Shown here in pieces: positions 16,818-25,137 of a DNA stretch of 64,000 nucleotides. Made by a program: the position numbers and the translations under genes. The notes below the pieces were generated by a model. The model was not told the DNA's origin, did not search any database, and saw only the letters and a list, made by a program, of their open reading frames with translations. The stretch covers positions 1,336,001 through 1,400,000 of the forward strand of contig NZ_CP016537.2 in assembly GCF_001687585.2 (NCBI RefSeq), given 5' to 3'. Position 1 is the stretch's first letter, and every line of letters starts with the position of its first letter. The stretch comes from Planococcus halocryophilus. GTDB taxonomy: Bacteria; Bacillota; Bacilli; Bacillales_A; Planococcaceae.

Positions 16818-16887
16818 TTGACACTTTATAAAATACACTATAATATGAAAATATGAATGAATCGCCATTCATATTTTCATATTTTTT
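16818..16887 (+). promoter_or_regulatory. fadR promoter with overlapping FadR operator and long palindrome
   Basis: TTGACA (16818-16823) and TATAAT (16839-16844) are 15 bp apart (TAATAT at 16841 would give 17). TGAATGAATCGCCATTCA at 16854-16871 closely fits the Bacillus FadR (YsiA) operator, two TGAATG half-sites in inverted orientation, placed at the expected start of transcription. The palindrome extends outward to ATATGAAAATATGAATG / CATTCATATTTTCATAT and is followed by T, so it could also end fadD transcripts. Confidence 0.75.
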
Positions 16888-16901
16888 TGGGTGGTGACGT
16901 A

Positions 16902-17486
16902 GTGGAGAAAAGAAATAAGCCGAAATATAAGCAAATTATAGATGCGGCAGTTATTGTCATTGCTGAAAATGGCTATCATCAGGCGCAAGTTTCGAAAATA
17001 GCTAAACAAGCAGGGGTGGCTGACGGAACCATTTATTTGTATTTTGAAAACAAGGAAGACATTTTGATTTCTGTATTTCAAGAAAAGATGGGCATTTTTG
17101 TTGATAAACTCGAACAAATTATCGCACGTGACTTGAGTGCCTCAACTAAGTTGGGATTAATGATCGAAAGTCATTTTGACTTGTTAGCAAGCGATATTCA
17201 CTTGGCGATAGTTACGCAATTAGAGTTGCGTCAGTCAAATCATGAACTTCGTACGAAAATTAATAATGTGCTTCGAGAATATTTAAAATTGATGGATAAA
17301 ATTCTGATTCAAGGTATGAATGACGGAGAATTTGATGAAAATATGGATATTCGTTTAGCTAGACAGATGGTTTTTGGTACAATGGATGAGACCATAACAA
17401 CCTGGGTCATGAATGAACATAAATACAATTTAGTTGACCTCGCACCACAAGTTCATCGTTTGCTGCTGAAAGGTATGCAAGCTTAA
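16902..17486 (+). CDS. fadR: TetR-family regulator of fatty acid degradation, FadR (YsiA) type
   Basis: The 194-residue protein has an N-terminal TetR HTH (about 8-55: IIDAAVIVIAENGYHQAQ, KIAKQAGVADGTIYLYF, NKEDIL) and an all-helical ligand domain. In Bacillus, FadR represses the fad genes and is released by long-chain acyl-CoA; the operator at 16854-16871 lies right in front of this gene, which supports the same role and autoregulation. GTG 16902 was selected because GGTGG at 16891-16895 is correctly spaced; an upstream ATG in the frame (16857) lies inside the operator itself. It is followed 17 bases later by the enoyl-CoA hydratase, so it is first in the fadR-ech-etfBA unit. Confidence 0.88.
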   Translation: MEKRNKPKYKQIIDAAVIVIAENGYHQAQVSKIAKQAGVADGTIYLYFENKEDILISVFQEKMGIFVDKLEQIIARDLSASTKLGLMIESHFDLLASDIHLAIVTQLELRQSNHELRTKINNVLREYLKLMDKILIQGMNDGEFDENMDIRLARQMVFGTMDETITTWVMNEHKYNLVDLAPQVHRLLLKGMQA

Positions 17487-17503
17487 AGAAAGGGGCTCAT
17501 TAG

Positions 17504-18277
17504 ATGGAATTTATTAGTTGGAAAAAAGAAGATGGTGTAGCTATTGCGACGATTAATCGTCCACCGGCAAATGCGCTATCGCGTTCGCTTATTTTAGAAG
17601 TGGATGAATTATTGAACCAAGTGGAGAATGATGATGAAGTTCGCGTTATTGTCTTGCACGGAGAAGGAAGGTTCTTTTCTGCAGGAGCAGACATTAAAGA
17701 GTTTACGCAAGTTTCTTCAGGAGAAGAATTTTCGAAGTTGTCAGCGAGTGGCCAGGAAGTTTTTGAACGAGTTGAAACGTTCCATAAGCCAGTCATAGCG
17801 GCAATTCATGGGGCAGCTTTAGGTGGTGGATTGGAATTGGCAATGAGTTGTCACATGCGATTTGTCACTGAAAATGCTAAACTAGGATTACCGGAGCTTC
17901 AACTAGGGTTGATTCCCGGTTTTGCTGGAACACAGCGATTGCCGAGATATGTAGGCGCAGCGAAAGCAGCTGAAATGTTATTGACGAGTGATCCAATCAC
18001 TGGAACAGAAGCTGCGCAATATGGTTTAGCTAACCGTGCATATGCAGAAGAAGACTTACTTTCGGAAACGCTTACAATTGCGCGGAAAATTGCGAAGAAA
18101 AGTCCGGTTTCTGTTAAAGCGGCAATTCAAATGTTGCAGTATTCAAAACCTGCATCCTATTATGAAGGTGTAGATGCAGAAGCGCAGTCTTTTGGAACAG
18201 TATTTGTTTCAGAAGATGCTAAAGAAGGAATCCAGGCATTTCTGGAAAAACGTGAAGCACAATTTAAAGGGAAATAA
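17504..18277 (+). CDS. fadB: Enoyl-CoA hydratase
   Basis: A 257-residue crotonase that adds water to trans-2-enoyl-CoA in beta-oxidation (YsiB, named fadB in Bacillus; not the large bifunctional E. coli FadB). Visible features: the CoA-binding block [10 protein letters not shown] (about 20-29), [10 protein letters not shown] (about 57-66), the oxyanion-hole stretch [19 protein letters not shown] (about 101-119) and the catalytic Glu region [18 protein letters not shown] (about 129-146). Both Glu positions expected of a hydratase appear present (GGLE and LPEL). Ribosome site AAAGGGG at 17489-17495. Same operon as fadR and etfBA. Confidence 0.93.
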   Translation: MEFISWKKEDGVAIATINRPPANALSRSLILEVDELLNQVENDDEVRVIVLHGEGRFFSAGADIKEFTQVSSGEEFSKLSASGQEVFERVETFHKPVIAAIHGAALGGGLELAMSCHMRFVTENAKLGLPELQLGLIPGFAGTQRLPRYVGAAKAAEMLLTSDPITGTEAAQYGLANRAYAEEDLLSETLTIARKIAKKSPVSVKAAIQMLQYSKPASYYEGVDAEAQSFGTVFVSEDAKEGIQAFLEKREAQFKGK

Positions 18278-18297
18278 TACTTGGGAGGTTTACGTTC

Positions 18298-19071
18298 ATG
18301 AACATTTATGTATTAGTAAAACGTACGTTTGACACAGAAGAGAAAATCGTTGTTTCAGGTGGGAAAATCCAGGAAGACGGTGCGGAATTCATCATTAATC
18401 CATACGATGAGTACGCAATTGAAGAAGCAATCACTGTCCGCGACGCACACGGCGGAGAAGTCACAGTAATTACAATCGGTAATGATGAAGCAGAGAAACA
18501 GCTTCGCACAGCATTAGCTATGGGTGCTGACAAAGCCGTATTAATCAATACAGAAGACGATGTTGAAGAAATGGATCAATTTACTTCTGCATACATACTG
18601 GCTGAATATTTGAAAGACAAAAAAGCAGATTTGATTTTAGCAGGTAACGTAGCAATCGATGGTGGATCTGGACAAGTCGGACCACGTGTTGCTGATTTAC
18701 TTGGCATCAATTATGTGACGACGATTACTAGCTTAAGCATTGATGGCGAAAAAGTATCAATCGTTCGTGACATTGAAGGCGATTCAGAAGAATTAGAAAC
18801 TTCATTACCGCTTCTTGTAACAGCTCAACAAGGCTTAAACGAACCACGTTACCCATCACTTCCAGGCATCATGAAAGCGAAGAAAAAACCGCTTGAAGAA
18901 TTGGAACTGGATGATTTAGATATCGAAGAAGAAGATGTTGAAGCGAAAACAGAAACAATCGAAATTTACTTGCCACCGAAAAAAGCAGCTGGCCGTATTC
19001 TTGAAGGCGATCTTTCTAACCAAGTAACTGAACTAGTTGGCTTGCTACGTAACGAAGCGAAAGTTATTTAA
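18298..19071 (+). CDS. etfB: Electron transfer flavoprotein beta subunit
   Basis: The 257-residue beta chain pairs with EtfA to accept electrons from acyl-CoA dehydrogenases and pass them to the membrane quinone pool. It opens with IYVLVKRTFDTEEKIVV, then NPYDEYAIEEAI (about 35-46), and DLILAGNVAIDGGSGQVGP (about 108-126), the AMP-binding block typical of ETF-beta. Strong ribosome site GGGAGG at 18282-18287. Unlike in many Bacilli, a 120-bp gap separates it from etfA. That gap contains a small inverted repeat at 19117-19135 (ATTCATA/TATGAAT) but no clear promoter. Confidence 0.95.
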   Translation: MNIYVLVKRTFDTEEKIVVSGGKIQEDGAEFIINPYDEYAIEEAITVRDAHGGEVTVITIGNDEAEKQLRTALAMGADKAVLINTEDDVEEMDQFTSAYILAEYLKDKKADLILAGNVAIDGGSGQVGPRVADLLGINYVTTITSLSIDGEKVSIVRDIEGDSEELETSLPLLVTAQQGLNEPRYPSLPGIMKAKKKPLEELELDDLDIEEEDVEAKTETIEIYLPPKKAAGRILEGDLSNQVTELVGLLRNEAKVI

Positions 19072-19191
19072 TGAATTTCAAATCTCTTAAAGGTTCACTA
19101 TAAATTTTAAAAATCAATTCATAAACACTATGAATTTCTATCTCGTAAAAGCGGGAACAGTTTTCACATCTACTTAGGGGGTAAACGGACT

Positions 19192-20157
19192 ATGGCGAAG
19201 AAAGTATTAGTTTTAGGCGAAACGCGCGAAGGCGCTTTACGTAATGTTTCATTTGAAGCAATTGCAGCTGCTAAGAAAATTTCTGGCGGCGGTGAAGTAG
19301 TAGGAGTTTTAATCGGGGATGCGGTTGCAGACTTCGGCGCTGAGTTAGTTGCGTATGGTGCTGATCGTGTTGTTACGGTTGAACATCCACATTTGAAATC
19401 ATATACATCTGACGGCTATGGTCAAGCATTCATGGCAGTCGTTGAACAAGAAAGCCCAGAAGGACTTGTTTTTGGTCATACAGCAGTTGGCAAAGACTTG
19501 GCACCAAAAATTGCTTCTAAATTACAAGCTGGATTAATTTCAGATGTAACGGACATTGAAGGCGAAGGCGACGATGCCGTATTTATTCGTCCAATCTTCT
19601 CAGGTAAAGCATTTGAGAAAGTAAAACTCAAAGACGGTATTGACTTTATTACAGTGCGTGCGAACAATATTGCACCTCTTGAAAAACAAGATCGCACAGG
19701 TGATGTAAGCTCTCTATCTGTTGATATCACAAACTTGCGCACAATTATTAAAAACGTTGTTCGCAAATCAACTGAAGGTGTCGATCTTTCGGAAGCGAAA
19801 GTAATCGTAGCTGGAGGTCGTGGTGTGAAGAGTACGGAAGGATTCGAACCTCTACAAGAACTTGCAAATCTTCTTGGTGGTGCTGTTGGTGCATCTCGCG
19901 GAGCATGTGACGCGGATTATTGCGATTACTCACTACAAATTGGACAAACAGGTAAAGTCGTAACGCCTGACTTGTATATCGCAGCTGGTATTTCTGGAGC
20001 AATCCAGCATATGGCGGGTATGTCTAACTCAAAAGTTATCGTAGCAATCAACAAAGACCCAGAAGCAAACATCTTTAAAGTAGCAGATTACGGAATCGTT
20101 GGTGACTTGTTCGAAGTCATTCCAATGCTAACAGAAGAGTTTAAAAAAGTGATGTAA
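19192..20157 (+). CDS. etfA: Electron transfer flavoprotein alpha subunit
   Basis: The 321-residue alpha chain binds FAD. The N-terminal domain (about 1-190) resembles EtfB. The C-terminal FAD domain shows the signature VVAGGRGVKSTEGFEPLQ-type block (about 203-220), GAVGASRGACDADYC (about 231-245), QIGQTGKVVTPDLYIAAGIS (about 251-270), and GAIQHMAGMSNSKVIVAINK. It completes the electron path for the fatty-acid genes upstream. Ribosome site AGGGGG at 19176-19181. A perfect 17-bp stem terminator follows at 20170-20208 and closes the operon. Confidence 0.96.
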   Translation: MAKKVLVLGETREGALRNVSFEAIAAAKKISGGGEVVGVLIGDAVADFGAELVAYGADRVVTVEHPHLKSYTSDGYGQAFMAVVEQESPEGLVFGHTAVGKDLAPKIASKLQAGLISDVTDIEGEGDDAVFIRPIFSGKAFEKVKLKDGIDFITVRANNIAPLEKQDRTGDVSSLSVDITNLRTIIKNVVRKSTEGVDLSEAKVIVAGGRGVKSTEGFEPLQELANLLGGAVGASRGACDADYCDYSLQIGQTGKVVTPDLYIAAGISGAIQHMAGMSNSKVIVAINKDPEANIFKVADYGIVGDLFEVIPMLTEEFKKVM

Positions 20158-20169
20158 ACCGAATTTAAA

Positions 20170-20208
20170 CAGGTAGAGAAAGTTACGTAACTTTCTCTAC
20201 CTGTTTTT
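20170..20208 (+). terminator. Rho-independent terminator of the fadR-etfBA operon
   Basis: A perfect 34-bp palindrome: 20170-20186 pairs with 20187-20203, followed by five T. The loop must open from the central ACGT. Confidence 0.93.
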
Positions 20209-20360
20209 GTTTATCGATTTTAAGAGCGCGCAAAGCCAAAATCCCGCCGTTTACTCGGACTAAATGAGGGTAATAAAAGAGTAGGCAAAAAAATAGCTAG
20301 TGTTTTTGGCACATGCTATACTCTGTATATAGTTTGGTTAATCATAAGGAGGAATTATTC

Positions 20361-20675
20361 ATGGCAATTGTACACGGTACAGATCAGAACTTTTCACAAG
20401 AAGTATCAGAAGGACTCGTTTTAGTAGATTTTTGGGCAACTTGGTGCGGACCATGTAAAATGATCGCTCCGGTGCTAGAAGAATTAGACGCTGAAATGAG
20501 CGATAAAGTAAAAATCGTAAAAGTTGATGTCGATCAAAACCAAGAAACAGCTGGAAACTATGGCATTATGTCAATTCCAACTTTACTATTGATGAAAGAC
20601 GGCGAAACAGTTGATAAAGTAGTTGGTTTCCGACCAAAAGAAGCATTAGCTGAATTGGTTGAAAAACACGCATAA
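20361..20675 (+). CDS. trxA: Thioredoxin
   Basis: A 104-residue cytoplasmic disulfide reductase, normal in length, with the active site WCGPCK (W28-K33 region) in [20 protein letters not shown], and the cis-Pro loop [10 protein letters not shown] (about 72-81). ATG 20361 is chosen because AAGGAGGAA at 20346-20354 precedes it; a longer frame starting at 20313 runs through the promoter. Weak promoter elements TTGGCA (20306-20311) and TATAGT (20328-20333) are visible. Its place between etfA and uvrC is conserved in Bacillus. A terminator at 20681-20712 follows, so it is monocistronic. Confidence 0.97.
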   Translation: MAIVHGTDQNFSQEVSEGLVLVDFWATWCGPCKMIAPVLEELDAEMSDKVKIVKVDVDQNQETAGNYGIMSIPTLLLMKDGETVDKVVGFRPKEALAELVEKHA

Positions 20676-20680
20676 TTCTT

Positions 20681-20712
20681 AACCGGGTCCAGCGATGGTA
20701 CCCGGTTTTTTA
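20681..20712 (+). terminator. Rho-independent terminator of trxA
   Basis: ACCGGGT (20682-20688) pairs with ACCCGGT (20700-20706), followed by TTTTT; the loop is 11 bases. Confidence 0.88.
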
Positions 20713-20726
20713 ATAGGGTGATAAAC

Positions 20727-22523
20727 ATGGCAAATGAATTGATTCGACATAAATTGGCAATATTGCCTGACCAACCCGGCTGTTATTTGATGAAAGATCG
20801 TCAAAATACTGTTATTTATGTCGGGAAAGCAAAAGTGTTAAAAAATCGTGTGCGCTCTTATTTTACAGGCAGTCACGATACAAAAACGCAGCGTTTGGTT
20901 AACGAAATTATCGATTTTGAATACATTATTACGTCTTCTGATAAAGAAGCGCTAATTCTAGAATTGAACTTGATCAAAAAATACGACCCGAAATACAATA
21001 TTATGTTAAAAGATGATAAAAGCTATCCGTATTTGAAAATTACAGGAGAACGTCATCCCAAACTGATTACGACAAGACAAGTGAAAAAAGACAAGGGTAA
21101 ATACTTTGGACCTTATCCCAATGCATACGCAGCGGCAGAAACGAAAAAGTTATTAGACCGGTTGTACCCGTTACGTAAATGTCATACCATGCCAGACCGC
21201 GTATGCTTGTATTACCATTTGGGGCAATGTTTAGCACCATGTGTAAAACCAGTTGAAAAAGAGACCTATCAAGAATTGATTGATGGAATTACGAAGTTCT
21301 TGAATGGTGGATTCCGTGAAGTAAAAGAACAATTGACCGAAAAAATGTCTGAAGCGGCAGAAAATCTGGAATTTGAACGCGCGAAAGAATACCGTGATCA
21401 AATCAATATGATTGAAACTGTTATGGAAAAACAAAACATGGCGATGAACGATTTCACCAATCGCGATGTTTTTGCGTATGCAGTGGATAAAGGATGGATG
21501 TGCGTACAAGTCTTTTTTGTCCGTCAAGGTAAATTGATTGAACGGGACGTCTCGTTATTCCCGCTTTACCGTGATCCAGAAGAAGAGTTTTTAACTTTTC
21601 TTGGTCAATTTTACGAAAAAGCCAATCATGTAAAACCGAGTGAAATTCTAATTCCAGAAGCGGATGATCCGGATATGCTGAAAGAGTGGCTCGGTGTCCG
21701 TGTGCTTGTTCCGCAACGTGGCAAGAAAAAAGAATTAGTGGCGTTAGCTAAAAAAAATGCCGAAGTGGCGATTAAAGAAAAATTTCAGCTGTTAGAGCGT
21801 CAAGAAGAAAGAACAATTGGTGCCTGTGTAGATTTAGGAGAAGCGATGAATATCGAAACGCCCTTACGTATCGAAGCTTTTGATAACTCACATATTCAAG
21901 GTGCTGACGCTGTTTCCGCGATGATCACATTTATTGACGGTAAACCATCTAAAAAAGACTATCGTAAATACAAAACACGCAATGCATCAAAGCCTGATGA
22001 TTACGCGGCGATGCGTGAAGTGATTCGTCGACGTTATTCACGTGTATTAAAAGATGGTTTGCCTTTGCCGGATTTGATCGTCATCGATGGAGGAAAAGGG
22101 CAAATGGAGTCGGCGCGTGAAATTTTAGAAGACGAACTTGGCTTGTCGATTCCCATTGCAGGTCTTGCAAAAGACGCTAAGCATCAGACTTCACAGTTGC
22201 TATACGGTTCACCAGCTGAAATTGTGCCGCTTAAACGGACCAGTGAAGCTTTTTACTTGTTGCAACGAATCCAAGACGAAGTTCACCGTTTTGTTATTAC
22301 GTTCCACCGTCAATTGCGGGGCAAAAATTCAATTCAATCTGCACTTGATGGGCTACAAGGAGTAGGTCCAAAACGTAAACAGCAATTACTGAAACATTTT
22401 GGATCTGTCAAAAAAATTAAAGAAGCGTCCGTAGAAGAAATTAAAGAAGCAGGAATGCCTGAAGCTTTGGCACAGTCCATCGAAAAGCATTTTGCAGAAG
22501 ATACATTGCCAAGTGAATCATAA
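20727..22523 (+). CDS. uvrC: Excinuclease ABC subunit C
   Basis: The 598-residue nuclease makes the dual incisions in nucleotide excision repair after UvrA/UvrB damage recognition. An N-terminal GIY-YIG domain (about 10-90, [10 protein letters not shown] and [18 protein letters not shown]) cuts on the 3' side, a UVR motif (about 200-235, [20 protein letters not shown]) contacts UvrB, an RNase H-like domain (about 385-540, [17 protein letters not shown] and [10 protein letters not shown]) cuts on the 5' side, and a helix-hairpin-helix pair ([16 protein letters not shown]) ends the protein. ATG 20727 is favoured: AGGGTG at 20715-20720 is its ribosome site, and the alternative GTG 20718 falls inside it. 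Confidence 0.96.
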   Translation: MANELIRHKLAILPDQPGCYLMKDRQNTVIYVGKAKVLKNRVRSYFTGSHDTKTQRLVNEIIDFEYIITSSDKEALILELNLIKKYDPKYNIMLKDDKSYPYLKITGERHPKLITTRQVKKDKGKYFGPYPNAYAAAETKKLLDRLYPLRKCHTMPDRVCLYYHLGQCLAPCVKPVEKETYQELIDGITKFLNGGFREVKEQLTEKMSEAAENLEFERAKEYRDQINMIETVMEKQNMAMNDFTNRDVFAYAVDKGWMCVQVFFVRQGKLIERDVSLFPLYRDPEEEFLTFLGQFYEKANHVKPSEILIPEADDPDMLKEWLGVRVLVPQRGKKKELVALAKKNAEVAIKEKFQLLERQEERTIGACVDLGEAMNIETPLRIEAFDNSHIQGADAVSAMITFIDGKPSKKDYRKYKTRNASKPDDYAAMREVIRRRYSRVLKDGLPLPDLIVIDGGKGQMESAREILEDELGLSIPIAGLAKDAKHQTSQLLYGSPAEIVPLKRTSEAFYLLQRIQDEVHRFVITFHRQLRGKNSIQSALDGLQGVGPKRKQQLLKHFGSVKKIKEASVEEIKEAGMPEALAQSIEKHFAEDTLPSES

Positions 22524-22534
22524 CGTGGTATTGT
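22506..22534 (+). promoter_or_regulatory. Promoter of the lysC leader
   Basis: TTGCCA (22506-22511) and TATTGT (22529-22534), 17-bp spacer, overlapping the end of uvrC and directly before the lysine riboswitch. Confidence 0.6.
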
Positions 22535-22556
22535 AGTGAATAATTAAATCACTTGG

Positions 22557-22800
22557 AAAAGTGATGATAGAGGCGCGAACGTCAATAGTAAGCATTCGGA
22601 GATTTGCAGAATCTGAGATGGATGGTGAAAGGGGCGATCGCCGAAGTGTGCGTTTTACTGCTATTGCGCATGCTGGTTCTGCATTTAAGAAGTGCAGGGC
22701 TGTCAGAGTCAATCTCTGGAGGGCTATCTCACATGGACGTTTTTCGTACATGATAAAAGAGGTAGTTTGCCGCGTTTGCGGTGAGCTGCCTCTTTTTGTG
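22557..22800 (+). promoter_or_regulatory. Lysine riboswitch (L-box) with terminator
   Basis: The conserved lysine aptamer is recognised from GATAGAGGCGCGAAC, the AGTA turn, GGTGAAAGGGGCGATCGCCGAAG, CTGGTTCTGC, and the closing GGGCTATCTCAC, which pairs with GTGATGATAG (P1, about 22561-22732). A terminator AGAGGTAG (22758-22765) with CTGCCTCT (22786-22793) and T run follows. Lysine binding would stop transcription before lysC. Confidence 0.95.
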
Positions 22801-22860
22801 TCTAGTAGGTAAATCGCTAGTCATTTTGAGGGCCACATACTAAATGTGGGAGTGGATGGA

Positions 22861-24123
22861 ATGAAAACAATCGTTATGAAGTTTGGTGGTACATCTGTTG
22901 CAACACCAGAAAAAATTATTGGTGTGGCAAAAAGAGCGATTCGTGAAAAAGAGAAAGGTAAGCGTGTCGTTATTGTCGTTTCGGCGATGGGCAAAACGAC
23001 AGACACGTTGCTTGGCTTAGCTGGAGAAATTTCTTCAGAGCCACCAAAGCGTGAAATGGATATGCTATTAGCTACAGGAGAGCAAGTAACCATTTCTTTA
23101 TTGGCGATGGCTTTTAAAAAATTAGGTCATGAAGCTTTATCATTTACCGGCTGGCAAGCGGGAATCGAAACCGAATCGGTTCCGCGCAATGCGCGCATTG
23201 AACAGATTCATACAGAACGCCTCGAACGTGTATTGGAAAACGGCTATTTTTGTGTCGTCGCAGGATTCCAAGGAGTAGATAAAATCGGCAATATTACCAC
23301 TCTAGGTAGAGGTGGGTCAGATACAACAGCAGTGGCACTTGCAGCTGCATTAAAAGCAGAGAAATGTGAAATTTATACAGATGTTAATGGTGTTTATACG
23401 TCTGATCCAAGATATGTGACGGGTGCACGGAAACTTCAACAAATTTCTTATGATGAGATGTTAGAATTGGCTAACCTCGGAGCGGGTGTGTTGCATCCCC
23501 GTGCAGTAGAATTCGCAAAAAATAATCATGTACCATTATCTGTCAGAGCAAGTTATTCAGACGAGCCTGGCACAATCATACAAGAGGTGATCACTATGGA
23601 AACCAACTTAATCGTTAGAGGTGTGGCATTTGAACCGGGAGTCGCGCGTGTCACTGTAACTTATAAAAAGCCTTTTAACGGCTCACTCGCCAATATTTTT
23701 AATAAGCTTGCGGAAAACCAAATTGATGTTGATATCATCGTCCAAAGCATCAGCGATGAATTTCCGCCTTCGGTTTCTTTTTCAATCAGTCAAGAAAGTC
23801 TTGAAGAAACGCGCCGTGTGTTAATGGAGTCCCAAGAGGAAATTGGTTTTCTCTCAATGAATGTGGAAGTTGCGTTATCAAAAGTTTCAATAGTAGGTTC
23901 AGGTATGGTATCAAACCCAGGAGTTGCCGCTCGTATGTTTGATATTTTAAGAAGCGAAGAAATTCCGGTTAAAATGGTTAGCACATCTGAAATTAAAATT
24001 TCAGTAGTGGTACCAGAAATAGAGATGACGAAATCTGCAAATGCTTTGCATAATGCGTATGGTTTGTCCGAAGAAGAATTGATTGAAGATACGTCAAAGT
24101 TCTCTTTAAATACTAGTTCGTGA
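22861..24123 (+). CDS. lysC: Lysine-regulated aspartokinase, alpha subunit
   Basis: The 420-residue enzyme phosphorylates aspartate, the first step to lysine, methionine, threonine and diaminopimelate. The kinase domain has VMKFGGTSVATPEKI (about 5-19), LGRGGSDTTAVALAAAL (about 151-167) and YTDVNGVYTSDPRYV. Two ACT domains (about 260-410, GVARVTV and KVSIVGSGMVSNPGVAARMF) provide amino-acid feedback. The lysine riboswitch upstream and the two-ACT architecture identify it as LysC of the Bacillus aspartokinase II type. An internal ribosome site and start at codon 246 predict a separate beta subunit from the same frame. ATG 22861 follows GGGAG at 22848-22852. Confidence 0.95.
   Translation: MKTIVMKFGGTSVATPEKIIGVAKRAIREKEKGKRVVIVVSAMGKTTDTLLGLAGEISSEPPKREMDMLLATGEQVTISLLAMAFKKLGHEALSFTGWQAGIETESVPRNARIEQIHTERLERVLENGYFCVVAGFQGVDKIGNITTLGRGGSDTTAVALAAALKAEKCEIYTDVNGVYTSDPRYVTGARKLQQISYDEMLELANLGAGVLHPRAVEFAKNNHVPLSVRASYSDEPGTIIQEVITMETNLIVRGVAFEPGVARVTVTYKKPFNGSLANIFNKLAENQIDVDIIVQSISDEFPPSVSFSISQESLEETRRVLMESQEEIGFLSMNVEVALSKVSIVGSGMVSNPGVAARMFDILRSEEIPVKMVSTSEIKISVVVPEIEMTKSANALHNAYGLSEEELIEDTSKFSLNTSS
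23583..23598 (+). promoter_or_regulatory. Internal ribosome site and start codon for the LysC beta subunit
   Basis: AGAGGTGA (23583-23590) lies five bases before ATG 23596, codon 246 of lysC. In Bacillus subtilis aspartokinase II the beta subunit starts at the same point in the frame. Here it would be 175 residues and contain only the ACT domains, ending at 24123. Confidence 0.8.
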
Positions 24124-24202
24124 AAATATTCACAAAATGTTCAAATTCTCAATTGTAACTAGATCACAATCGCGACATGAGTGAACCCAGTAGATTAGTC
24201 AG

Positions 24203-24236
24203 AAAAAGCGATTCTCAATTAGAGAATCGCTTTTTA
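24203..24236 (+). terminator. Rho-independent terminator of lysC
   Basis: AAAAAGCGATTCTC (24203-24216) pairs perfectly with GAGAATCGCTTTTT (24222-24235), loop AATTA. Confidence 0.94.
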
Positions 24237-24247
24237 GCCCAAAACTA

Positions 24248-24261
24248 TTAAAACGTTTACA
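24248..24261 (+). promoter_or_regulatory. Possible CcpA (cre) site upstream of sdhCAB
   Basis: TTAAAACGTTTACA fits the cre consensus TGWAARCGYTWNCW at all but one defined position (T for G at position 2). It lies about 85 bp before the sdh promoter. Carbon control of succinate dehydrogenase is known in Bacillus; this particular site is an inference. Confidence 0.3.
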
Positions 24262-24343
24262 TTTCACAACCATTTAGAAGGAATCGCCTGTTTATTGCCG
24301 TTAAAAGACGTAATAACTATGTGCTTAAAAGAGATTCGTTGCC

Positions 24344-24372
24344 TTGACGCTCCTAAAGGGGGGGAGTACAAT
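24344..24372 (+). promoter_or_regulatory. Promoter of sdhCAB
   Basis: TTGACG (24344-24349) and TACAAT (24367-24372) with a 17-bp spacer. The leader to sdhC is about 100 bases. The 354-bp lysC-sdhC gap holds only this promoter, the lysC terminator and a possible cre site; no open frame resembling yslB, which stands before sdhC in Bacillus subtilis, is present. Confidence 0.8.
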
Positions 24373-24477
24373 AAATATGTCATATTATTGTATCATGATG
24401 GTGCGTGGCTTCAGATGCTTTCCTAATAAACGACTGCTCTGAACGCTACCAATTAAAGTTTTGAGGGGGGTAAAATT

Positions 24478-25092
24478 TTGGATAACAATCGTGAATTTTT
24501 AATGCGCAGGCTGCACTCATTGTTAGGGATTATTCCTATTGGTTTATTCTTAACGCAGCACTTAATCGTCAACCATTTTGCAACACAAGGTGAAGAAGCA
24601 TTTAATACTGCATCTCATTTCATGGCAAATCTTCCATTCGTTATTTTCTTGGAGATCTTTGTCATTTACTTGCCGCTCATGTATCATGCATTTTACGGTC
24701 TATACATAGCGTTTACTGCGAAGAACAATCCTGGACATTATAGCTATATGCGCAATATGTTATTTGTTGCACAACGTTATACAGGCGTCTTCCTAGTAGT
24801 CTTTATCGCTTGGCACGTCTTTGAAACAAGATTCCAAGTGGCAATTGGAAATGCAGCTGAAGCAGATTTCAACATGATGGAGAACATCTTAAGTAATCCA
24901 TGGATGTTAGCATTCTACATTGTTGGTGTGTTGTCAGCAACTTTCCACTTATCAAACGGACTTTGGTCTTTCCTTGTTACTTGGGGAATTACACAATCTG
25001 CAGCAGCACAAAAATATTCAACTTATTTCACACTTCTAGTATTTATTGTGTTATCGGTTATTGGTATCAGAGCATTGTTTGCGTTCGTTTAA
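24478..25092 (+). CDS. sdhC: Succinate dehydrogenase cytochrome b558 subunit
   Basis: The 204-residue membrane anchor carries two b haems and passes electrons from SdhB to menaquinone. It starts at TTG 24478 behind GAGGGGGG (24463-24470). Five hydrophobic helices are visible (about 12-28, 56-76, 94-115, 138-160 and 179-201). Likely haem-ligand histidines occur in LFLTQHLIVNH (about 24-34), MYHAFYG (about 77-83), FIAWHVFE (about 110-117) and ATFHLSNG (about 156-163). The single large b-type anchor, instead of SdhC plus SdhD, is the Bacillus type. First gene of sdhCAB. Confidence 0.95.
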   Translation: MDNNREFLMRRLHSLLGIIPIGLFLTQHLIVNHFATQGEEAFNTASHFMANLPFVIFLEIFVIYLPLMYHAFYGLYIAFTAKNNPGHYSYMRNMLFVAQRYTGVFLVVFIAWHVFETRFQVAIGNAAEADFNMMENILSNPWMLAFYIVGVLSATFHLSNGLWSFLVTWGITQSAAAQKYSTYFTLLVFIVLSVIGIRALFAFV

Positions 25093-25137
25093 GAATGTTT
25101 CAATCATTGGTGAACTAAAAGAGGAGTGAATACTACC

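Noticed and set aside
22561..22812. 83-codon frame through the lysine riboswitch
   Set aside because: The segment is fully explained by aptamer and terminator structure, and the frame lacks a ribosome site.
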